The notes under the pieces were generated by a model. That model did not search any database and was not told the DNA's origin. It saw only the letters and a list, made by a program, of their open reading frames with translations. Source: Fusobacterium ulcerans (GTDB taxonomy: Bacteria > Fusobacteriota > Fusobacteriia > Fusobacteriales > Fusobacteriaceae). Taken from it: a DNA stretch of 64,000 nt. Position 1 is the first letter of the stretch. The number at the start of each line of letters is the position of its first letter. This document shows positions 27,623-38,418 of this stretch, piece after piece. A program made the position numbers and the translations under genes. The DNA is taken from assembly GCF_003019675.1 (NCBI RefSeq), contig NZ_CP028105.1, positions 1,132,282 through 1,196,281 of the forward strand. The letters are read 5' to 3'.

Positions 27623-29476
27623 CTATCCACCCATTATTAAATTAGGAAGGAATGTTATTATTCCAGGGAATATAGTTATAAATACCAGTGTTATAAATAT
27701 TGGTATCAAGAATGGAAGTACACCTTTAGTTACAGTACTTACAGACATTTTTCCTACCTGTGCTACCACAAACAAAGCCATTCCCATAGGAGGAGTAAGT
27801 ATTCCTATCATCATATTCAGTGTTGTCATCACTCCAAAGAATACTAAGTCTATTCCCACTTTATCTGCTACTGGAATAAGCATAGGAAGTACTAGGAATT
27901 GAAGAGCCAGTGCATCAATAAACATTCCTAGGAACAGTAATAATAGATTTATCATTACTAATACTGTCAATGGAGAACTTGCATATTTCATAAATCCTGC
28001 TGCTATTTTCATAGCTATCTGTTCTCTGGCAATCATATCCCCAAAGAATGTAACTGTTATTATCATTAAAACTGTAACTCCACTGATTGCCATAGCTTCA
28101 ACACAATGTTTGAAGAAAGATCTCACAGTAAGCTCTTTATAAATAAAAGCTCCCAAGAAAACTGAATAAGCTGCTGCAACTACTGCTGCTTCTGTAGGAG
28201 TAAATAACCCCGAAAATATTCCTCCAATAATAATGAAAGGAGTCATTAAAGCCCAGAAAGATTTTTTAAAAGCTTCTACTTGTTCTTTAAAAGTTGCCTT
28301 TTTAGCTTTTTTATACCCTCTTTTTTTACATACAAAATAGTTCATTACCATTAAAGCTATTGTTGTAAGTACTCCTGGAACAAACCCTGCTAAAAATAAT
28401 TTTGCGATAGATTGATTTGCAATTACTCCATATACTATCATACTGATACTTGGAGGAACCAGAGGTCCTATTATACAAGATGCTGCTGTTATTCCACCAC
28501 AGATATCATCATCATATCCTTCATCTCTCATAGCTTTTATTTCCAATTGTCCAAGTCCACCAGCATCTGCTATAGCTGACCCTGACATTCCTGAGAAAAT
28601 AAGAGAAGCAGCTACATTTACATGTCCCATCCCTCCAGTAAAATGTCCTAGAAGAGCTTTAGCAAAATTAAATATCCTTTCTGTAATTCCAGCCCCATTC
28701 ATCAGTATTCCTGTTAATACAAAGAAAGGTACACTCAAAAGGCTGAAACTATTAAGACTATCTACTAATTTCGCAGAAGCAAAATATATTACATTCCACT
28801 TAGTAATTGAAAAGTAGAATATTGTTGCTGCCATAAGAGACCATCCTACTGGCACTCCCATAAAAATCATTACCAACCACACTGCAATAGTCACATATCC
28901 TGCTATTGGTCCAAACTTATAGTAATTAGCAAGTCTGAATAATCTAAATACTTTAGGATCGTATATTATCAATCCTATTATAATTATTAATGCAACTAAG
29001 AAAACTCCTGGATGTAGAACCACTTTTTTATTGTCATAATTTTCTTTATATGCTTGAAAGAAACGTATCATCATTAATACTGCTACAATAGGAAGAGCTA
29101 TATACATCCACCCTGCTGATATTTTTAATGATACTAGCTCAAATATCCACTTTTTCTTATAAAGACTATTACCTAAATAACCCATAAAAATTATAGATAT
29201 GAAAATTATTATCTGTACAATAGTGAAAGCTACTCTTTGCATTTTAGGAGAAAATCTGCTGCAAAGAAAATCTATAAGTACATGCTGTTGATTTCTTATT
29301 CCCATGCTGATTCCTAACATTCCTACATATACAAACAGCAGACTTGACAATTCTTCACTCCACATCAAAGGGGTTCCCAAAATTTGTCTTGCTGTTATCT
29401 GCATTACAAGTATTATAAACATACAGACAAAAAGTGTCCCACCTATCCATTCTTCTAATTTATTAAAAATTTTCAT
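27623..29476 (-). CDS. siaQM: Fused TRAP transporter membrane subunits for sialic acid
   Basis: A 617-residue membrane protein that fuses the small DctQ/SiaQ subunit (about 1-150, four membrane segments with [15 protein letters not shown]) to the large DctM/SiaM subunit (about 180-617, many segments including [13 protein letters not shown] and [12 protein letters not shown]). It uses a Na+ gradient to import the ligand delivered by SiaP. The fusion is known in Haemophilus and Fusobacterium. It is followed closely by the esterase and preceded by siaP (32-base gap). Confidence 0.95.
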   Translation of the reverse strand: MKIFNKLEEWIGGTLFVCMFIILVMQITARQILGTPLMWSEELSSLLFVYVGMLGISMGIRNQQHVLIDFLCSRFSPKMQRVAFTIVQIIIFISIIFMGYLGNSLYKKKWIFELVSLKISAGWMYIALPIVAVLMMIRFFQAYKENYDNKKVVLHPGVFLVALIIIIGLIIYDPKVFRLFRLANYYKFGPIAGYVTIAVWLVMIFMGVPVGWSLMAATIFYFSITKWNVIYFASAKLVDSLNSFSLLSVPFFVLTGILMNGAGITERIFNFAKALLGHFTGGMGHVNVAASLIFSGMSGSAIADAGGLGQLEIKAMRDEGYDDDICGGITAASCIIGPLVPPSISMIVYGVIANQSIAKLFLAGFVPGVLTTIALMVMNYFVCKKRGYKKAKKATFKEQVEAFKKSFWALMTPFIIIGGIFSGLFTPTEAAVVAAAYSVFLGAFIYKELTVRSFFKHCVEAMAISGVTVLMIITVTFFGDMIAREQIAMKIAAGFMKYASSPLTVLVMINLLLLFLGMFIDALALQFLVLPMLIPVADKVGIDLVFFGVMTTLNMMIGILTPPMGMALFVVAQVGKMSVSTVTKGVLPFLIPIFITLVFITIFPGIITFLPNLIMGG

Positions 29477-29508
29477 CTATTTTCCCACCTTGTCTCTTTA
29501 TTACACAT

Positions 29509-30525
<1,017 letters not shown>

Positions 30526-30544
30526 TTATTTTTAATTTATGTTT

Positions 30545-31549
30545 TTAATCATTTAAGTTCTCATAAAAGATAATATGTGATTTTGAAATTTCCCAATTTC
30601 CTGTTTTTATATCTTCTTTATACAAAATATCAAACATTTTTTTTCCAGCATTGTATCCTTCAGTTGCTATTTCTTCCATTACTGTTGCTGTTATTATCTT
30701 ATTCTTTATCATTCTTTTAATATTTTTTCCAATTCCATTTGTCACTATCATTTTATCATTTAGTGTTTTTTTAGATAATTTTTCAAAAATATCTTGTGCA
30801 TATCTATTTATATATATTCCTTTTATCTCTTCTTTTTCACAAACTTCCTGTAAAAGTTTTATACTTTTTTCTATTCCATTTCCTTTTAAAGGCCCCACTA
30901 TATCTATTTCTGTTTCCTTTACTCTTTCCAAAAATCCAGCAAGATACAATTTTGAAGATATTTTGTCATCTCCATTATCTACAATCAGAAGTTTTTCTCC
31001 TTTTCTAAGAAGCGCACTCATTATCCCTCCTGCTATTTTTCCCTGTTTCAAATGGTCAGGCCCTACATGAGGTATATCTTCATGAAGTCTTATTCCTAAA
31101 GAAATCACATTAGTTTTTTCCAAATGTGGTTTTAACATTTCATAAACTTTCTCTTTAGCCAAAGGTGTGATTATTAATCCATCCATATCTCCTGTTTTAA
31201 GAACTTTTTTTAGCTCTTCTAATTGACTCTCTGGATCATTGATATCACTAGTTATTATTTCTAATTGATAATTATATGCTTTAAATTCTTTTTCTGCTTC
31301 TGACAATCCTCTTATTATTTCCTGAGTATAGAATACATTTTTAGAATTGATAACTAAACAATAAACTTTTTTTGCTCTTTTTCCAGCAAGAGAACTTCCT
31401 ATATAATTTTTCTCATAGTTCATTTCTTTTACCAATTCAAGTATTTTATTTTTAGTTTCTTCCTTTATTAGTGAACTTCCATTTATGGCTCTGGCAACTG
31501 TTGTTCTGCTGATTCCCAATTTTTCTGCTATTTCCTTTTGTGTAATCAT
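30545..31549 (-). CDS. LacI-family repressor of the sialic acid regulon
   Basis: A 334-residue regulator with an N-terminal HTH (MITQKEIAEKLGISRTTVAR) and a hinge near 50-60, followed by a periplasmic-binding-protein-type effector domain. The ATG at 31549 is chosen because AGGAAGG lies 8 bases before it and LacI proteins start just before the HTH. The longer frame from 31624 has a non-family leader that overlaps the promoter. It is first in the operon with siaP, siaQM, the esterase and nanK. An operator shared with two other nan promoters suggests autoregulation. The inducer is probably a sialic acid derivative such as ManNAc-6-P, but this is not shown. Confidence 0.9.
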   Translation of the reverse strand: MITQKEIAEKLGISRTTVARAINGSSLIKEETKNKILELVKEMNYEKNYIGSSLAGKRAKKVYCLVINSKNVFYTQEIIRGLSEAEKEFKAYNYQLEIITSDINDPESQLEELKKVLKTGDMDGLIITPLAKEKVYEMLKPHLEKTNVISLGIRLHEDIPHVGPDHLKQGKIAGGIMSALLRKGEKLLIVDNGDDKISSKLYLAGFLERVKETEIDIVGPLKGNGIEKSIKLLQEVCEKEEIKGIYINRYAQDIFEKLSKKTLNDKMIVTNGIGKNIKRMIKNKIITATVMEEIATEGYNAGKKMFDILYKEDIKTGNWEISKSHIIFYENLND

Positions 31550-31573
31550 AATAAAAATCACCTTCCTCAAAAA

Positions 31574-31624
31574 TGTTCTCGTGTTCATTAATATAAATAT
31601 AACTTTTATTCTTAAGTTTGTCAA
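31574..31624 (-). promoter_or_regulatory. Promoter and operator of the nan regulator-transporter operon
   Basis: TTGACA (31619-31624), 17 bases, then TATATT (31596-31601) on the minus strand. The operator-like TGAACACGAGAACA follows 8 bases downstream (31574-31587), at or just after the expected start of transcription. Confidence 0.75.
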
Positions 31625-31748
31625 TGATTTTTTTAAGTTTTTTTAATACTATTTCAAAACAAAAAGTTCTTTATATAATCTGAATTCATTAGTGTATCCC
31701 AACTTATATGGGTTATTTATTAGAAATATTTATATTTTTCAACAAAAA

Positions 31749-31862
31749 AAGAAGAGAAAATTTAAGTAAAAAATAGATTCAATTTTAGAAATTTTTTAAT
31801 AAAAAATTTATTAATATTTTCTAATTTTTTTCTTTTTTATCACTTAACTAGATTCTCTTCTT
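31749..31862 (-). repeat. Long imperfect inverted repeat after nanM
   Basis: The outer arms AAGAAGAGAA and TTCTCTTCTT lie 94 bases apart. Matching inner segments (TTAAGT with ACTTAA, and TTAGAAA with TTTCTAA) suggest one extended hairpin of about 114 bases. On the minus strand it ends in seven T, so it may simply be the nanM terminator. No open frame or known element was recognised. Confidence 0.45.
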
Positions 31863-31873
31863 AAAATTTTCAA

Positions 31874-33013
31874 CTATTTTTTTATTATAGTCCCTGTATA
31901 CATCCTGTCAGTTCTTACACCTGGTTTTATTTCCCCATTTATTGAGAACACCTTATTTCCAACTAAAACCAATCCTTCTCCACATGGAGCATCAAATGGT
32001 AACTGCCCTATTGATTTCCATGAATCGCTATCTGAATTATAGATAAGTACTTCTCTATTCCAGTTAAATTCAGCAGGATCTGCTCCAAAATATCCAGCTT
32101 TGAATTTTGCTAGCTCCTCTCCTTTTAAAGAACCTAAGTTGGCTACTGCATTATCATACACCTCTTTATTAAATCCTCCAATTACCATCATCTCTTTCTC
32201 GTTTAATTTTACTGAAGATGCCCCAAGAAGAGATATTCCTTTTCCATTTAATTCTACAGATGCAGCTGGAGTCCATTCATTAGTTATAAAATCATATTTA
32301 TATCCATCAGTATATGCAGTTGCGTCTCCTCCACTGAATACATATAACTTACCATCAAGTATCTGAGATACAGCTTGTGTTCTAGTAGCTGCTCCTGGTA
32401 CAGGTGCTAATTCTCTTGACTGCTCTGTTGCAATATCATATTCATACATTTTATTTGTCGCTTTTCCATTTTGTTTTCCAGTTATAACATATAGTTTTCC
32501 ATCTTTTTCCACTGCTGTTCCATTTTGTAAAGTGAAAGGTAAATCTCCTACTTTTTCTACATTTAATTTTCCCTTTTTCATACTTAAAAATAGTATATCA
32601 TTATCTGCTTCTGTAGTAGCTGCTCCTCCAATATAATAAACTCCATCTTTAACCGTTACTGAGGCTCCATAACCAATTTCATTATTCAAATTAATATGTT
32701 CTACTACTTCTAATTTTCCATCTTTTTCTTTCAAAAGATATACATCAGAATAAAGTTTCTTCGCTCCTCCATTTAATACTGTATCATATGGAAAATTTGC
32801 TCCTCCACCAACTACTACATATTTTTCTTCAAGAACTCCTGATAATACCCCAGCAGTTCCTATATTTTTCTCAAATCCTTTTTGTGCAGGTAAATTACCA
32901 GCATGTTCCCAAGTTATTTTTCTTTCTACACCTGGCATCTTTACTTCAGTTGAAGTACATCCTCCTAACACTAATGCAGATAATATTGCTGCAAAAACAA
33001 ATTTTTTCATCAT
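31874..33013 (-). CDS. nanM: Kelch-type sialic acid mutarotase, lipoprotein
   Basis: A 379-residue beta-propeller protein with a lipoprotein signal (LGG-C near residue 19) and repeated Kelch-like blades, for example DGKLYVFSGGDA and KEMMVIGGFNKE. NanM of E. coli is a periplasmic sialic acid epimerase. This protein fits that family in length and architecture. A promoter with the shared nan operator stands in front, tying it to sialate metabolism although it is a separate transcript. The second ATG (33010) has slightly better spacing from GGGAGG. Confidence 0.85.
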   Translation of the reverse strand: MMKKFVFAAILSALVLGGCTSTEVKMPGVERKITWEHAGNLPAQKGFEKNIGTAGVLSGVLEEKYVVVGGGANFPYDTVLNGGAKKLYSDVYLLKEKDGKLEVVEHINLNNEIGYGASVTVKDGVYYIGGAATTEADNDILFLSMKKGKLNVEKVGDLPFTLQNGTAVEKDGKLYVITGKQNGKATNKMYEYDIATEQSRELAPVPGAATRTQAVSQILDGKLYVFSGGDATAYTDGYKYDFITNEWTPAASVELNGKGISLLGASSVKLNEKEMMVIGGFNKEVYDNAVANLGSLKGEELAKFKAGYFGADPAEFNWNREVLIYNSDSDSWKSIGQLPFDAPCGEGLVLVGNKVFSINGEIKPGVRTDRMYTGTIIKK

Positions 33014-33077
33014 AAACCTCCCACTTTATTTATGAAAATATCGTTCACTAACTGTATGTTAATCTAAAATTTAAAAT

Positions 33078-33127
33078 TGTACTCGTGCTCATTAGTTGAT
33101 AATAACTTTTTATTTTTATTTTGTCAA
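33078..33127 (-). promoter_or_regulatory. Promoter and operator of nanM
   Basis: TTGACA (33122-33127), 17 bases, then TATTAT (33099-33104) on the minus strand. The operator-like TGAGCACGAGTACA follows 7 bases downstream (33078-33091). The layout equals that at the other two nan promoters. Confidence 0.7.
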
Positions 33128-33514
33128 CGTTTTTTTATTTTTTAGAACATAAGTGATTAAAATCGTACCATTTTTCTCAATATCTATTAAAAAAATATAT
33201 ATGTTTTCATCTGTTGAGTTTATTGAACTTTTCCTATACTATTTTATTTCATCAAAAGAAAAAAACAATCTTTTTATATACATTTTATATGATTTATTTT
33301 ATAAAAAAGACTTTATTTTTTCTTAAAAATACTTTATTATTTCAATTTCAAAATTTTAAGGCAATAATCATTCTTTACAAACATATAAAAGTTTTTTTAT
33401 TTGTTTAAATTTTTATAAAAAACATATAATTTTCTGAAAGGAAATTTGTGAAAAAATTAACACTTTTAAATCCCCCATTATTAAAATCGTTTTCTATTTT
33501 GAAATTTTCACAAA
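33128..33514. other. Intergenic region between nanM and the phosphoribosyltransferase
   Basis: Nearly 400 bases of very AT-rich DNA. Both strands carry only short, low-complexity frames without ribosome binding sites. No RNA gene or mobile element was recognised. Confidence 0.5.
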
Positions 33515-33540
33515 TAAAAAAAGAGCCCTTTAAGAGCTCT
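33515..33540 (-). terminator. Terminator of the phosphoribosyltransferase gene
   Basis: AGAGCTC and GGGCTCT pair over 7 bases (one G-T) around TTAAA, followed by seven T on the minus strand. Confidence 0.85.
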
Positions 33541-33546
33541 CATTTT

Positions 33547-34137
33547 CTATTTATCTATACTACTTTTTGCAACTACTAATATATATATATTTTCTACATT
33601 CATATCATCTTTTAACAATGCACAAAGGCTTTTTAAAGTAGTTCCTGTGCTGTATAGATCATCTATAAGAAGGACACTCCCTTTTCTAGTAAGGTCTCTA
33701 TTTTTTCTTATACTATTTTTAAAAAGATCTAATTTTTTTTCTACAGGAAGATTTTTTATTTCCTCTGGAGTTAGTTTGCTAAAAAAATCAAGAGATATTG
33801 GCTTGTTTACTTTTTCTCCTACCAATTTTACCAATTGAAATAATGGCTGTATTATTCTAGGCTTTGATGGTGGTACAGCAATTATCCCATCTATTTTATC
33901 AAGAAGACTCCATTCATCAGTTATATATCCAGCTACTTCATCCGCTATTTCCACTGCTTTAAGATAATCTTTATGATATTTCAATTCATTTAATGCTTTT
34001 CCTATTTCACTATATGTTACATCAAATTCTGGATATCCAAATATATCCTCACCCTTATATTCACTTTTAGTAGTAAAATAATCCAGAGCATATCCTTCAT
34101 TCCATACCCCGTCTAATTTTATAGGATTTAACTTCAT
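33547..34137 (-). CDS. ComF-like phosphoribosyltransferase
   Basis: A 196-residue protein with a type I phosphoribosyltransferase signature VLLIDDLYSTGTTL near 165-178, which binds PRPP. An upstream pair of conserved segments (IIAVPPSKPR and LDFFSKL) also occurs. It resembles the ComF/GntX group but lacks the N-terminal zinc finger seen there. The N-terminal part (YALDYFTTKSEY) resembles orphan PRTases of Fusobacterium and Firmicutes. Substrate and role are unknown. It is a single-gene unit with its own promoter and terminator. Confidence 0.7.
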   Translation of the reverse strand: MKLNPIKLDGVWNEGYALDYFTTKSEYKGEDIFGYPEFDVTYSEIGKALNELKYHKDYLKAVEIADEVAGYITDEWSLLDKIDGIIAVPPSKPRIIQPLFQLVKLVGEKVNKPISLDFFSKLTPEEIKNLPVEKKLDLFKNSIRKNRDLTRKGSVLLIDDLYSTGTTLKSLCALLKDDMNVENIYILVVAKSSIDK

Positions 34138-34174
34138 ACCTGATGACCTCCTAAATACTTTTTATCTTATATAT

Positions 34175-34203
34175 ATTCTATCATATTTATTAAATAATTT
34201 GAA
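34175..34203 (-). promoter_or_regulatory. Predicted promoter of the phosphoribosyltransferase gene
   Basis: TTCAAA (34198-34203), 17 bases, then an extended -10 TGATAGAAT (hexamer 34175-34180) on the minus strand, about 38 bases before the start codon. Confidence 0.55.
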
Positions 34204-34226
34204 CATGAGGTATACTTTTCATATAA

Positions 34227-34257
34227 ATAAAAAAGAAGGACAACCATTCGGTTGTCC
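34227..34257 (-). terminator. Terminator of hppA
   Basis: GGACAACC and GGTTGTCC form a perfect 8-bp stem with loop GAAT, followed by TTCTTTTTT on the minus strand. Confidence 0.95.
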
Positions 34258-34285
34258 CCAAAGCATTTTATTTATTATAACATAA

Positions 34286-36304
34286 TTACATAAATTTTAC
34301 AAATAATGGTACTAGAACTAGTGAAACAATACTCATTAATTTGATAAGAATGTTAAGAGATGGTCCAGATGTATCTTTAAATGGATCTCCAACTGTATCT
34401 CCAACAACTGCTGCTTTATGTCTGTCAGATCCTTTTCCGTCTCCTTTGTATCCAGCTTCAATTTGTTTCTTAGCGTTATCCCATGCTCCACCAGCGTTAG
34501 CCATCATTATAGCCATTAATACACCAGTAACTAGAGATCCTGCTAATAATCCTCCAAGAGCTTCTACTGACCAGATTCCTACTGCTACTGGAACAACTAT
34601 TGCAAGTATTCCAGGAAGTATCATTTCTCTTAATGAAGAATGAGTAGATATTTCAACACATCTTTTGTAATCAGGTTTTCCTTTTCCTTCCATGATTCCT
34701 GGGATTTCTCTGAACTGTCTTCTTACTTCTTCAACCATTTCCATAGCTGCTTTACCAACTGCTGTCATTGTAAGAGCAGAGAATAGGAAAGTAAGCATTC
34801 CTCCAATAAATAGACCTGCTATTACTTCTGGGTTTGTTACTTCAATAATGAAGTCAAATCCTGGAGTTGAAGTTTGTACTGCTTCTTTATAAGCTGCAAA
34901 TAGAGATAGAGCTGTAAGAGCTGCTGATCCAATTGCAAATCCTTTTCCAACTGCTGCTGTTGAGTTACCAACTGCATCAAGTTTATCTGTACATTCTCTA
35001 ACTTCATGTGGAAGCTCTGCCATTTCAGCAATTCCTCCAGCATTGTCAGCTACTGGTCCATAAGCATCAACTGCTACTACCATTCCTGTACTTGCAAGCA
35101 TTCCAACTGCTGCTACAGAAATTCCATAGATTCCAGATACATCTTTAGAAGCCATATAAGCAACAATTATAGCTAAAGCAATAATAATTATAGGTGCAAC
35201 TGTAGATTCCATTCCAACTGCTAATCCTTCAATTATAGTAGTAGCTGGTCCTGTTTTAGCAGCATCAGAAATTCTATTAACTGCTTTTTTACCAGTATCT
35301 GTATATAGTCCTGTGAAGTAAGCTATAACTAATCCTGCAACTAATCCTGCAACAATAGCATAGAATATTCCCATTTCTAATCCTAAATATTTAATTATTC
35401 CAAATGAAGCAACTAGTGAAAGGATTCCAGCTATTCTAGTTCCATTTTCTAATTTGTGATAAACTTCATCTGGATTATCAGTTTTAACTGTTAATGTAGC
35501 TAAGATAGAAGTAATAATTCCTAGTGCTGCTATTAGTACAGGGGCAATTAGGTATCCAAAGTTACCAGTTGCATGTGTTATAGTAGCTCCTATAGTCATT
35601 GCAGCTATAATAGATCCAACATAAGATTCAAATAAGTCTGCTCCCATTCCAGCAACGTCTCCAACGTTATCTCCAACATTGTCAGCGATTGTAGCTGGGT
35701 TTCTAGGGTCATCTTCAGGAATTCCTGCTTCTACTTTACCAACAAGGTCTGCTCCAACGTCAGCAGCTTTAGTGTAGATTCCTCCACCAACTCTTGCAAA
35801 TAAAGCTATTGATGAAGCTCCCATTCCAAATCCAGTAACAATACTCATATCCCAATTGAATATGATTATCATGATAGATAATAAAAGCATTCCAAGTCCA
35901 ACAACTGCAAGACCCATAACTGCTCCACCAGCAAATGCTACATCAAGAGCTTTTGAAAGCCCTCCTTCTTTAGCAGCTATTGAAGTTCTTCCATTAGCTT
36001 TAGTTGCTATTCTCATTCCAACATTTCCTGCTACAGCTGATGTTACAGCTCCACATATAAATGTTATTGCAACTTTAACATCTAAGAAAACTCCTAATAA
36101 TACAGCTACTATTACTACGAAGTATACCAATATTTTGTATTCTGCTAGTAAGAAAGCCATAGCTCCCTCTCTGATAGCGTCTGTTATTTCCGCTACTCTT
36201 GGAATGTTAATTTGATAACTCTCCACTTTTTTAGAATAACCAAAGGCAGCAATCAATGCAAGTATCCCAGCAATTATTCCAACATAGATCAATGAATGTT
36301 CCAT
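34286..36304 (-). CDS. hppA: Ion-pumping membrane pyrophosphatase (K+-dependent type)
   Basis: Hydrolyses pyrophosphate to pump Na+ or H+ across the membrane. The 672-residue polytopic protein shows the catalytic loop [32 protein letters not shown] and the late [10 protein letters not shown] and [13 protein letters not shown] motifs. In [21 protein letters not shown] an Ala stands where K+-independent enzymes have Lys, which marks the K+-dependent class. Many of these pump Na+, fitting a Na+-based energetics also used by the TRAP transporter. The gene is monocistronic. Confidence 0.95.
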   Translation of the reverse strand: MEHSLIYVGIIAGILALIAAFGYSKKVESYQINIPRVAEITDAIREGAMAFLLAEYKILVYFVVIVAVLLGVFLDVKVAITFICGAVTSAVAGNVGMRIATKANGRTSIAAKEGGLSKALDVAFAGGAVMGLAVVGLGMLLLSIMIIIFNWDMSIVTGFGMGASSIALFARVGGGIYTKAADVGADLVGKVEAGIPEDDPRNPATIADNVGDNVGDVAGMGADLFESYVGSIIAAMTIGATITHATGNFGYLIAPVLIAALGIITSILATLTVKTDNPDEVYHKLENGTRIAGILSLVASFGIIKYLGLEMGIFYAIVAGLVAGLVIAYFTGLYTDTGKKAVNRISDAAKTGPATTIIEGLAVGMESTVAPIIIIALAIIVAYMASKDVSGIYGISVAAVGMLASTGMVVAVDAYGPVADNAGGIAEMAELPHEVRECTDKLDAVGNSTAAVGKGFAIGSAALTALSLFAAYKEAVQTSTPGFDFIIEVTNPEVIAGLFIGGMLTFLFSALTMTAVGKAAMEMVEEVRRQFREIPGIMEGKGKPDYKRCVEISTHSSLREMILPGILAIVVPVAVGIWSVEALGGLLAGSLVTGVLMAIMMANAGGAWDNAKKQIEAGYKGDGKGSDRHKAAVVGDTVGDPFKDTSGPSLNILIKLMSIVSLVLVPLFVKFM

Positions 36305-36342
36305 TACTTAATCCTCCTATATTAATTTAAATTACACACTAC

Positions 36343-36371
36343 ATTATATTTGAAAACTTAATTTATTACAA
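36343..36371 (-). promoter_or_regulatory. Predicted hppA promoter
   Basis: TTGTAA (36366-36371), 17 bases, then a perfect TATAAT (36343-36348) on the minus strand, about 38 bases before the hppA start codon. Confidence 0.6.
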
Positions 36372-36394
36372 GCATTTTTATTTAAAAAGTGCTC

Positions 36395-37381
36395 TTATTT
36401 TTTAAAAAAATCAAGATTTTTTGTTTTTAATATATTCATATCTTTATCTACAACTAAAACCTTCATTTTTTTATCACTTTCAGCAAATTTCATAACTTTT
36501 TCTACTGGCATAGTAAAGAAAGCTGTTGAATATAAATCAGCTAAGAAAGCATCTTCACAGATAACTACTACCATCTTTTTATCTCTCACTGGAAATCCAG
36601 TAGTTTTATCCAAGATATGATGATATCTTTTTCCATTTATCTCTACATAAGTTTGATAATCTCCTGACACACCCATACCTTCATCATTAAGTTCTATAAT
36701 TCCAAGTATTTCTTCTGGATTTTCAGGATTTTGTACACCTATTCTCCAAGGCTTATTTTCTGGTTTTGTATTTATTACATCTATACTTGATATAGTGGTT
36801 ATAAAGGCACTAGTTATTCCAGCATCTTCCATTAATTTTTTAGCTCTCGCTACTGCATATCCTTTCAAAAAAGATCCTGTATCTATTTCATTTACAGGAG
36901 GTTCCATATATATCTTGTTGCCTTCTATTTTTACTTTATCAAAGTCTATTTCCTTAAGTGCCTGAGCTAAACATTCTTTTGATGGAATAGATATTTCACC
37001 AACCTCACCAAATCCCCACGCTTTCAATAAAGGACCTATAGTTATATCATATTTTTTATCTGAAAGTTCATATACTTCTCTCACCTTAGAAAAAAGCATA
37101 AGTCCTTCATCATCAAGTTCTACTGGAACAGTAGGATCTGAGTTTAATTTTCCTATTATACTAGTTTTTATTTTACTATTAAATTTATTGTCCAGTCGTT
37201 CTATTTCATTAAATGCTTCTTCCATTCCTGTTTTGGCTAATTTTTCATCTTTATCATAAATTGTTATTTTTACATAAGTTCCAAAGAGGAATTTTTCACT
37301 TTCGAATTTCTGCACTTTTTTTTCTGTACATCCTATAAAAATAAGTGGAAGCAGCAAAATCATCAAAAGTCTTTTTATCAC
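36395..37381 (-). CDS. apbE: FAD:protein FMN transferase, lipoprotein
   Basis: ApbE attaches FMN covalently to threonine or serine of FMN_bind proteins outside the cytoplasm. Family features are FLFGTYVKITIYD near the start, GPLLKAWGFG, GSFLKGYAVARA, the central GVSGDYQTYVEINGKRYHHILD and KTTGFPV. A lipoprotein signal with IGC precedes them. I set the start at a GTG at 37381 (328 residues, beginning MIKRLLMILLLPL), just after the rpoZ stop. The upstream ATG at 37414 overlaps rpoZ by 32 bases and adds a non-signal leader. The exported flavoprotein at 10096-11838 is a plausible substrate. Confidence 0.9.
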   Translation of the reverse strand: MIKRLLMILLLPLIFIGCTEKKVQKFESEKFLFGTYVKITIYDKDEKLAKTGMEEAFNEIERLDNKFNSKIKTSIIGKLNSDPTVPVELDDEGLMLFSKVREVYELSDKKYDITIGPLLKAWGFGEVGEISIPSKECLAQALKEIDFDKVKIEGNKIYMEPPVNEIDTGSFLKGYAVARAKKLMEDAGITSAFITTISSIDVINTKPENKPWRIGVQNPENPEEILGIIELNDEGMGVSGDYQTYVEINGKRYHHILDKTTGFPVRDKKMVVVICEDAFLADLYSTAFFTMPVEKVMKFAESDKKMKVLVVDKDMNILKTKNLDFFKK

Positions 37382-37382
37382 A

Positions 37383-37598
37383 CTATTCACCAGCTTCTTC
37401 TTCACCAAATTCATAACCTATTTTTCCATCAGCAATTTCTCTGAAGGCTTTTTTAATATCAGTGTCCTTTTTACTGCATTTAGTTAAGAGTGTTGCTCCC
37501 TTTCCTATTTCTCTGGCTCTTTGTCCACTGATTATTGTTAGTATATATTTGTTAGGTATCTTATCAAGTAATTCATCATAAACTATATCTTTTTTCAT
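37383..37598 (-). CDS. rpoZ: RNA polymerase omega subunit
   Basis: A 71-residue protein with KIPNKYILTIISGQRAREI, the conserved core of omega, followed by a helix that binds the beta' subunit. It helps assemble RNA polymerase. It sits in the usual yicC-remA-gmk-rpoZ order, 13 bases after gmk. Confidence 0.92.
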   Translation of the reverse strand: MKKDIVYDELLDKIPNKYILTIISGQRAREIGKGATLLTKCSKKDTDIKKAFREIADGKIGYEFGEEEAGE

Positions 37599-37611
37599 GT
37601 TAGCCTCCTAT

Positions 37612-38169
37612 TTATTTACTTTTTTCTTCTATTATTTTTTTTAATTCATTACATGCTTGCTCTACAGTATGATTTATTATTGTTATATCATATTCTTTCT
37701 CATATTCCAACTCTTTTATTGAATTTGCAAGTCTAAGCTGAATAGTTTCTTCACTATCTGTTTTTCTTCCTCTTAATCTTGCTTCAAGATCATTCTCAGT
37801 TGGTGTTTTAAAGAAAATAAGATTTGCTCCAGGATATTGATCTCTTACTTGAAGACCACCTTGTACATCAATTTCCAATATTACATTTTCACCTTTTGCC
37901 ATTCTATTTTCCACTTCTGATTTTAAAGTTCCATAATAATTTCCATGAACTGTTGCAGTTTCTAGAAAATCTCCATTTTCTCTTTTCTTAAGAAACTCTT
38001 CTTTGGTAAGAAAATAGTAATCTCTTCCATCTACTTCTCCTGTTCTTGGTTCTCTTGTAGTTGCAGAAGTAGCAAGGTTTATTCCAAGCATTTTACGTAC
38101 AAGTCTACAGATAGTAGATTTTCCAGCACCACTAGGTCCCGATACTACATATAGATTTCCTTTTGGCAT
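37612..38169 (-). CDS. gmk: Guanylate kinase
   Basis: Phosphorylates GMP to GDP. The P-loop GPSGAGKST at residues 10-18 and the GMP-binding SATTREPRTGEVDGRDYYF stretch are intact. The ATG at 38169 gives 185 residues and has AAAGGAG at correct spacing. The longer in-frame start at 38187 would overlap remA. Co-transcribed with yicC, remA and rpoZ. Confidence 0.96.
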   Translation of the reverse strand: MPKGNLYVVSGPSGAGKSTICRLVRKMLGINLATSATTREPRTGEVDGRDYYFLTKEEFLKKRENGDFLETATVHGNYYGTLKSEVENRMAKGENVILEIDVQGGLQVRDQYPGANLIFFKTPTENDLEARLRGRKTDSEETIQLRLANSIKELEYEKEYDITIINHTVEQACNELKKIIEEKSK

Positions 38170-38170
38170 T

Positions 38171-38410
38171 TTATTCTCCTTTCTCAATTCTAGCTGATAT
38201 CGTCTCTGGATTTATAGCTGACATTATAACATGATTTGAATCTGTTATTATTAAGGTTTTTGTTTTCCTTCCTAAAGTTGCGTCTATAAGTCTATTTTGA
38301 AGTTTAGCTTCCTCTCGCAATCTCTTACTTGGAGCTGAGTCAGGATTTATGACAGCAATTATCCTCACATCCATTACCATATTATTAAATCCAATATTAA
38401 TGGGTCTCAT
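38171..38410 (-). CDS. remA: RemA-like DNA-binding protein (DUF370)
   Basis: A 79-residue protein matching DUF370/RemA: NIGFNNMVM at the start and RRE-like positive patches near SKRLREEAK. RemA of Bacillus binds DNA as a ring and activates matrix genes. Its role in Fusobacteria is unknown. The gene lies between yicC and gmk, a position conserved in many bacteria. Confidence 0.88.
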   Translation of the reverse strand: MRPINIGFNNMVMDVRIIAVINPDSAPSKRLREEAKLQNRLIDATLGRKTKTLIITDSNHVIMSAINPETISARIEKGE

Positions 38411-38418
38411 AGATCCTC

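Noticed and set aside
33214-33408. 64-codon frame on the plus strand in the nanM upstream region
   Set aside because: Low-complexity Phe/Ile/Lys-rich frame with no ribosome binding site in AT-rich DNA.
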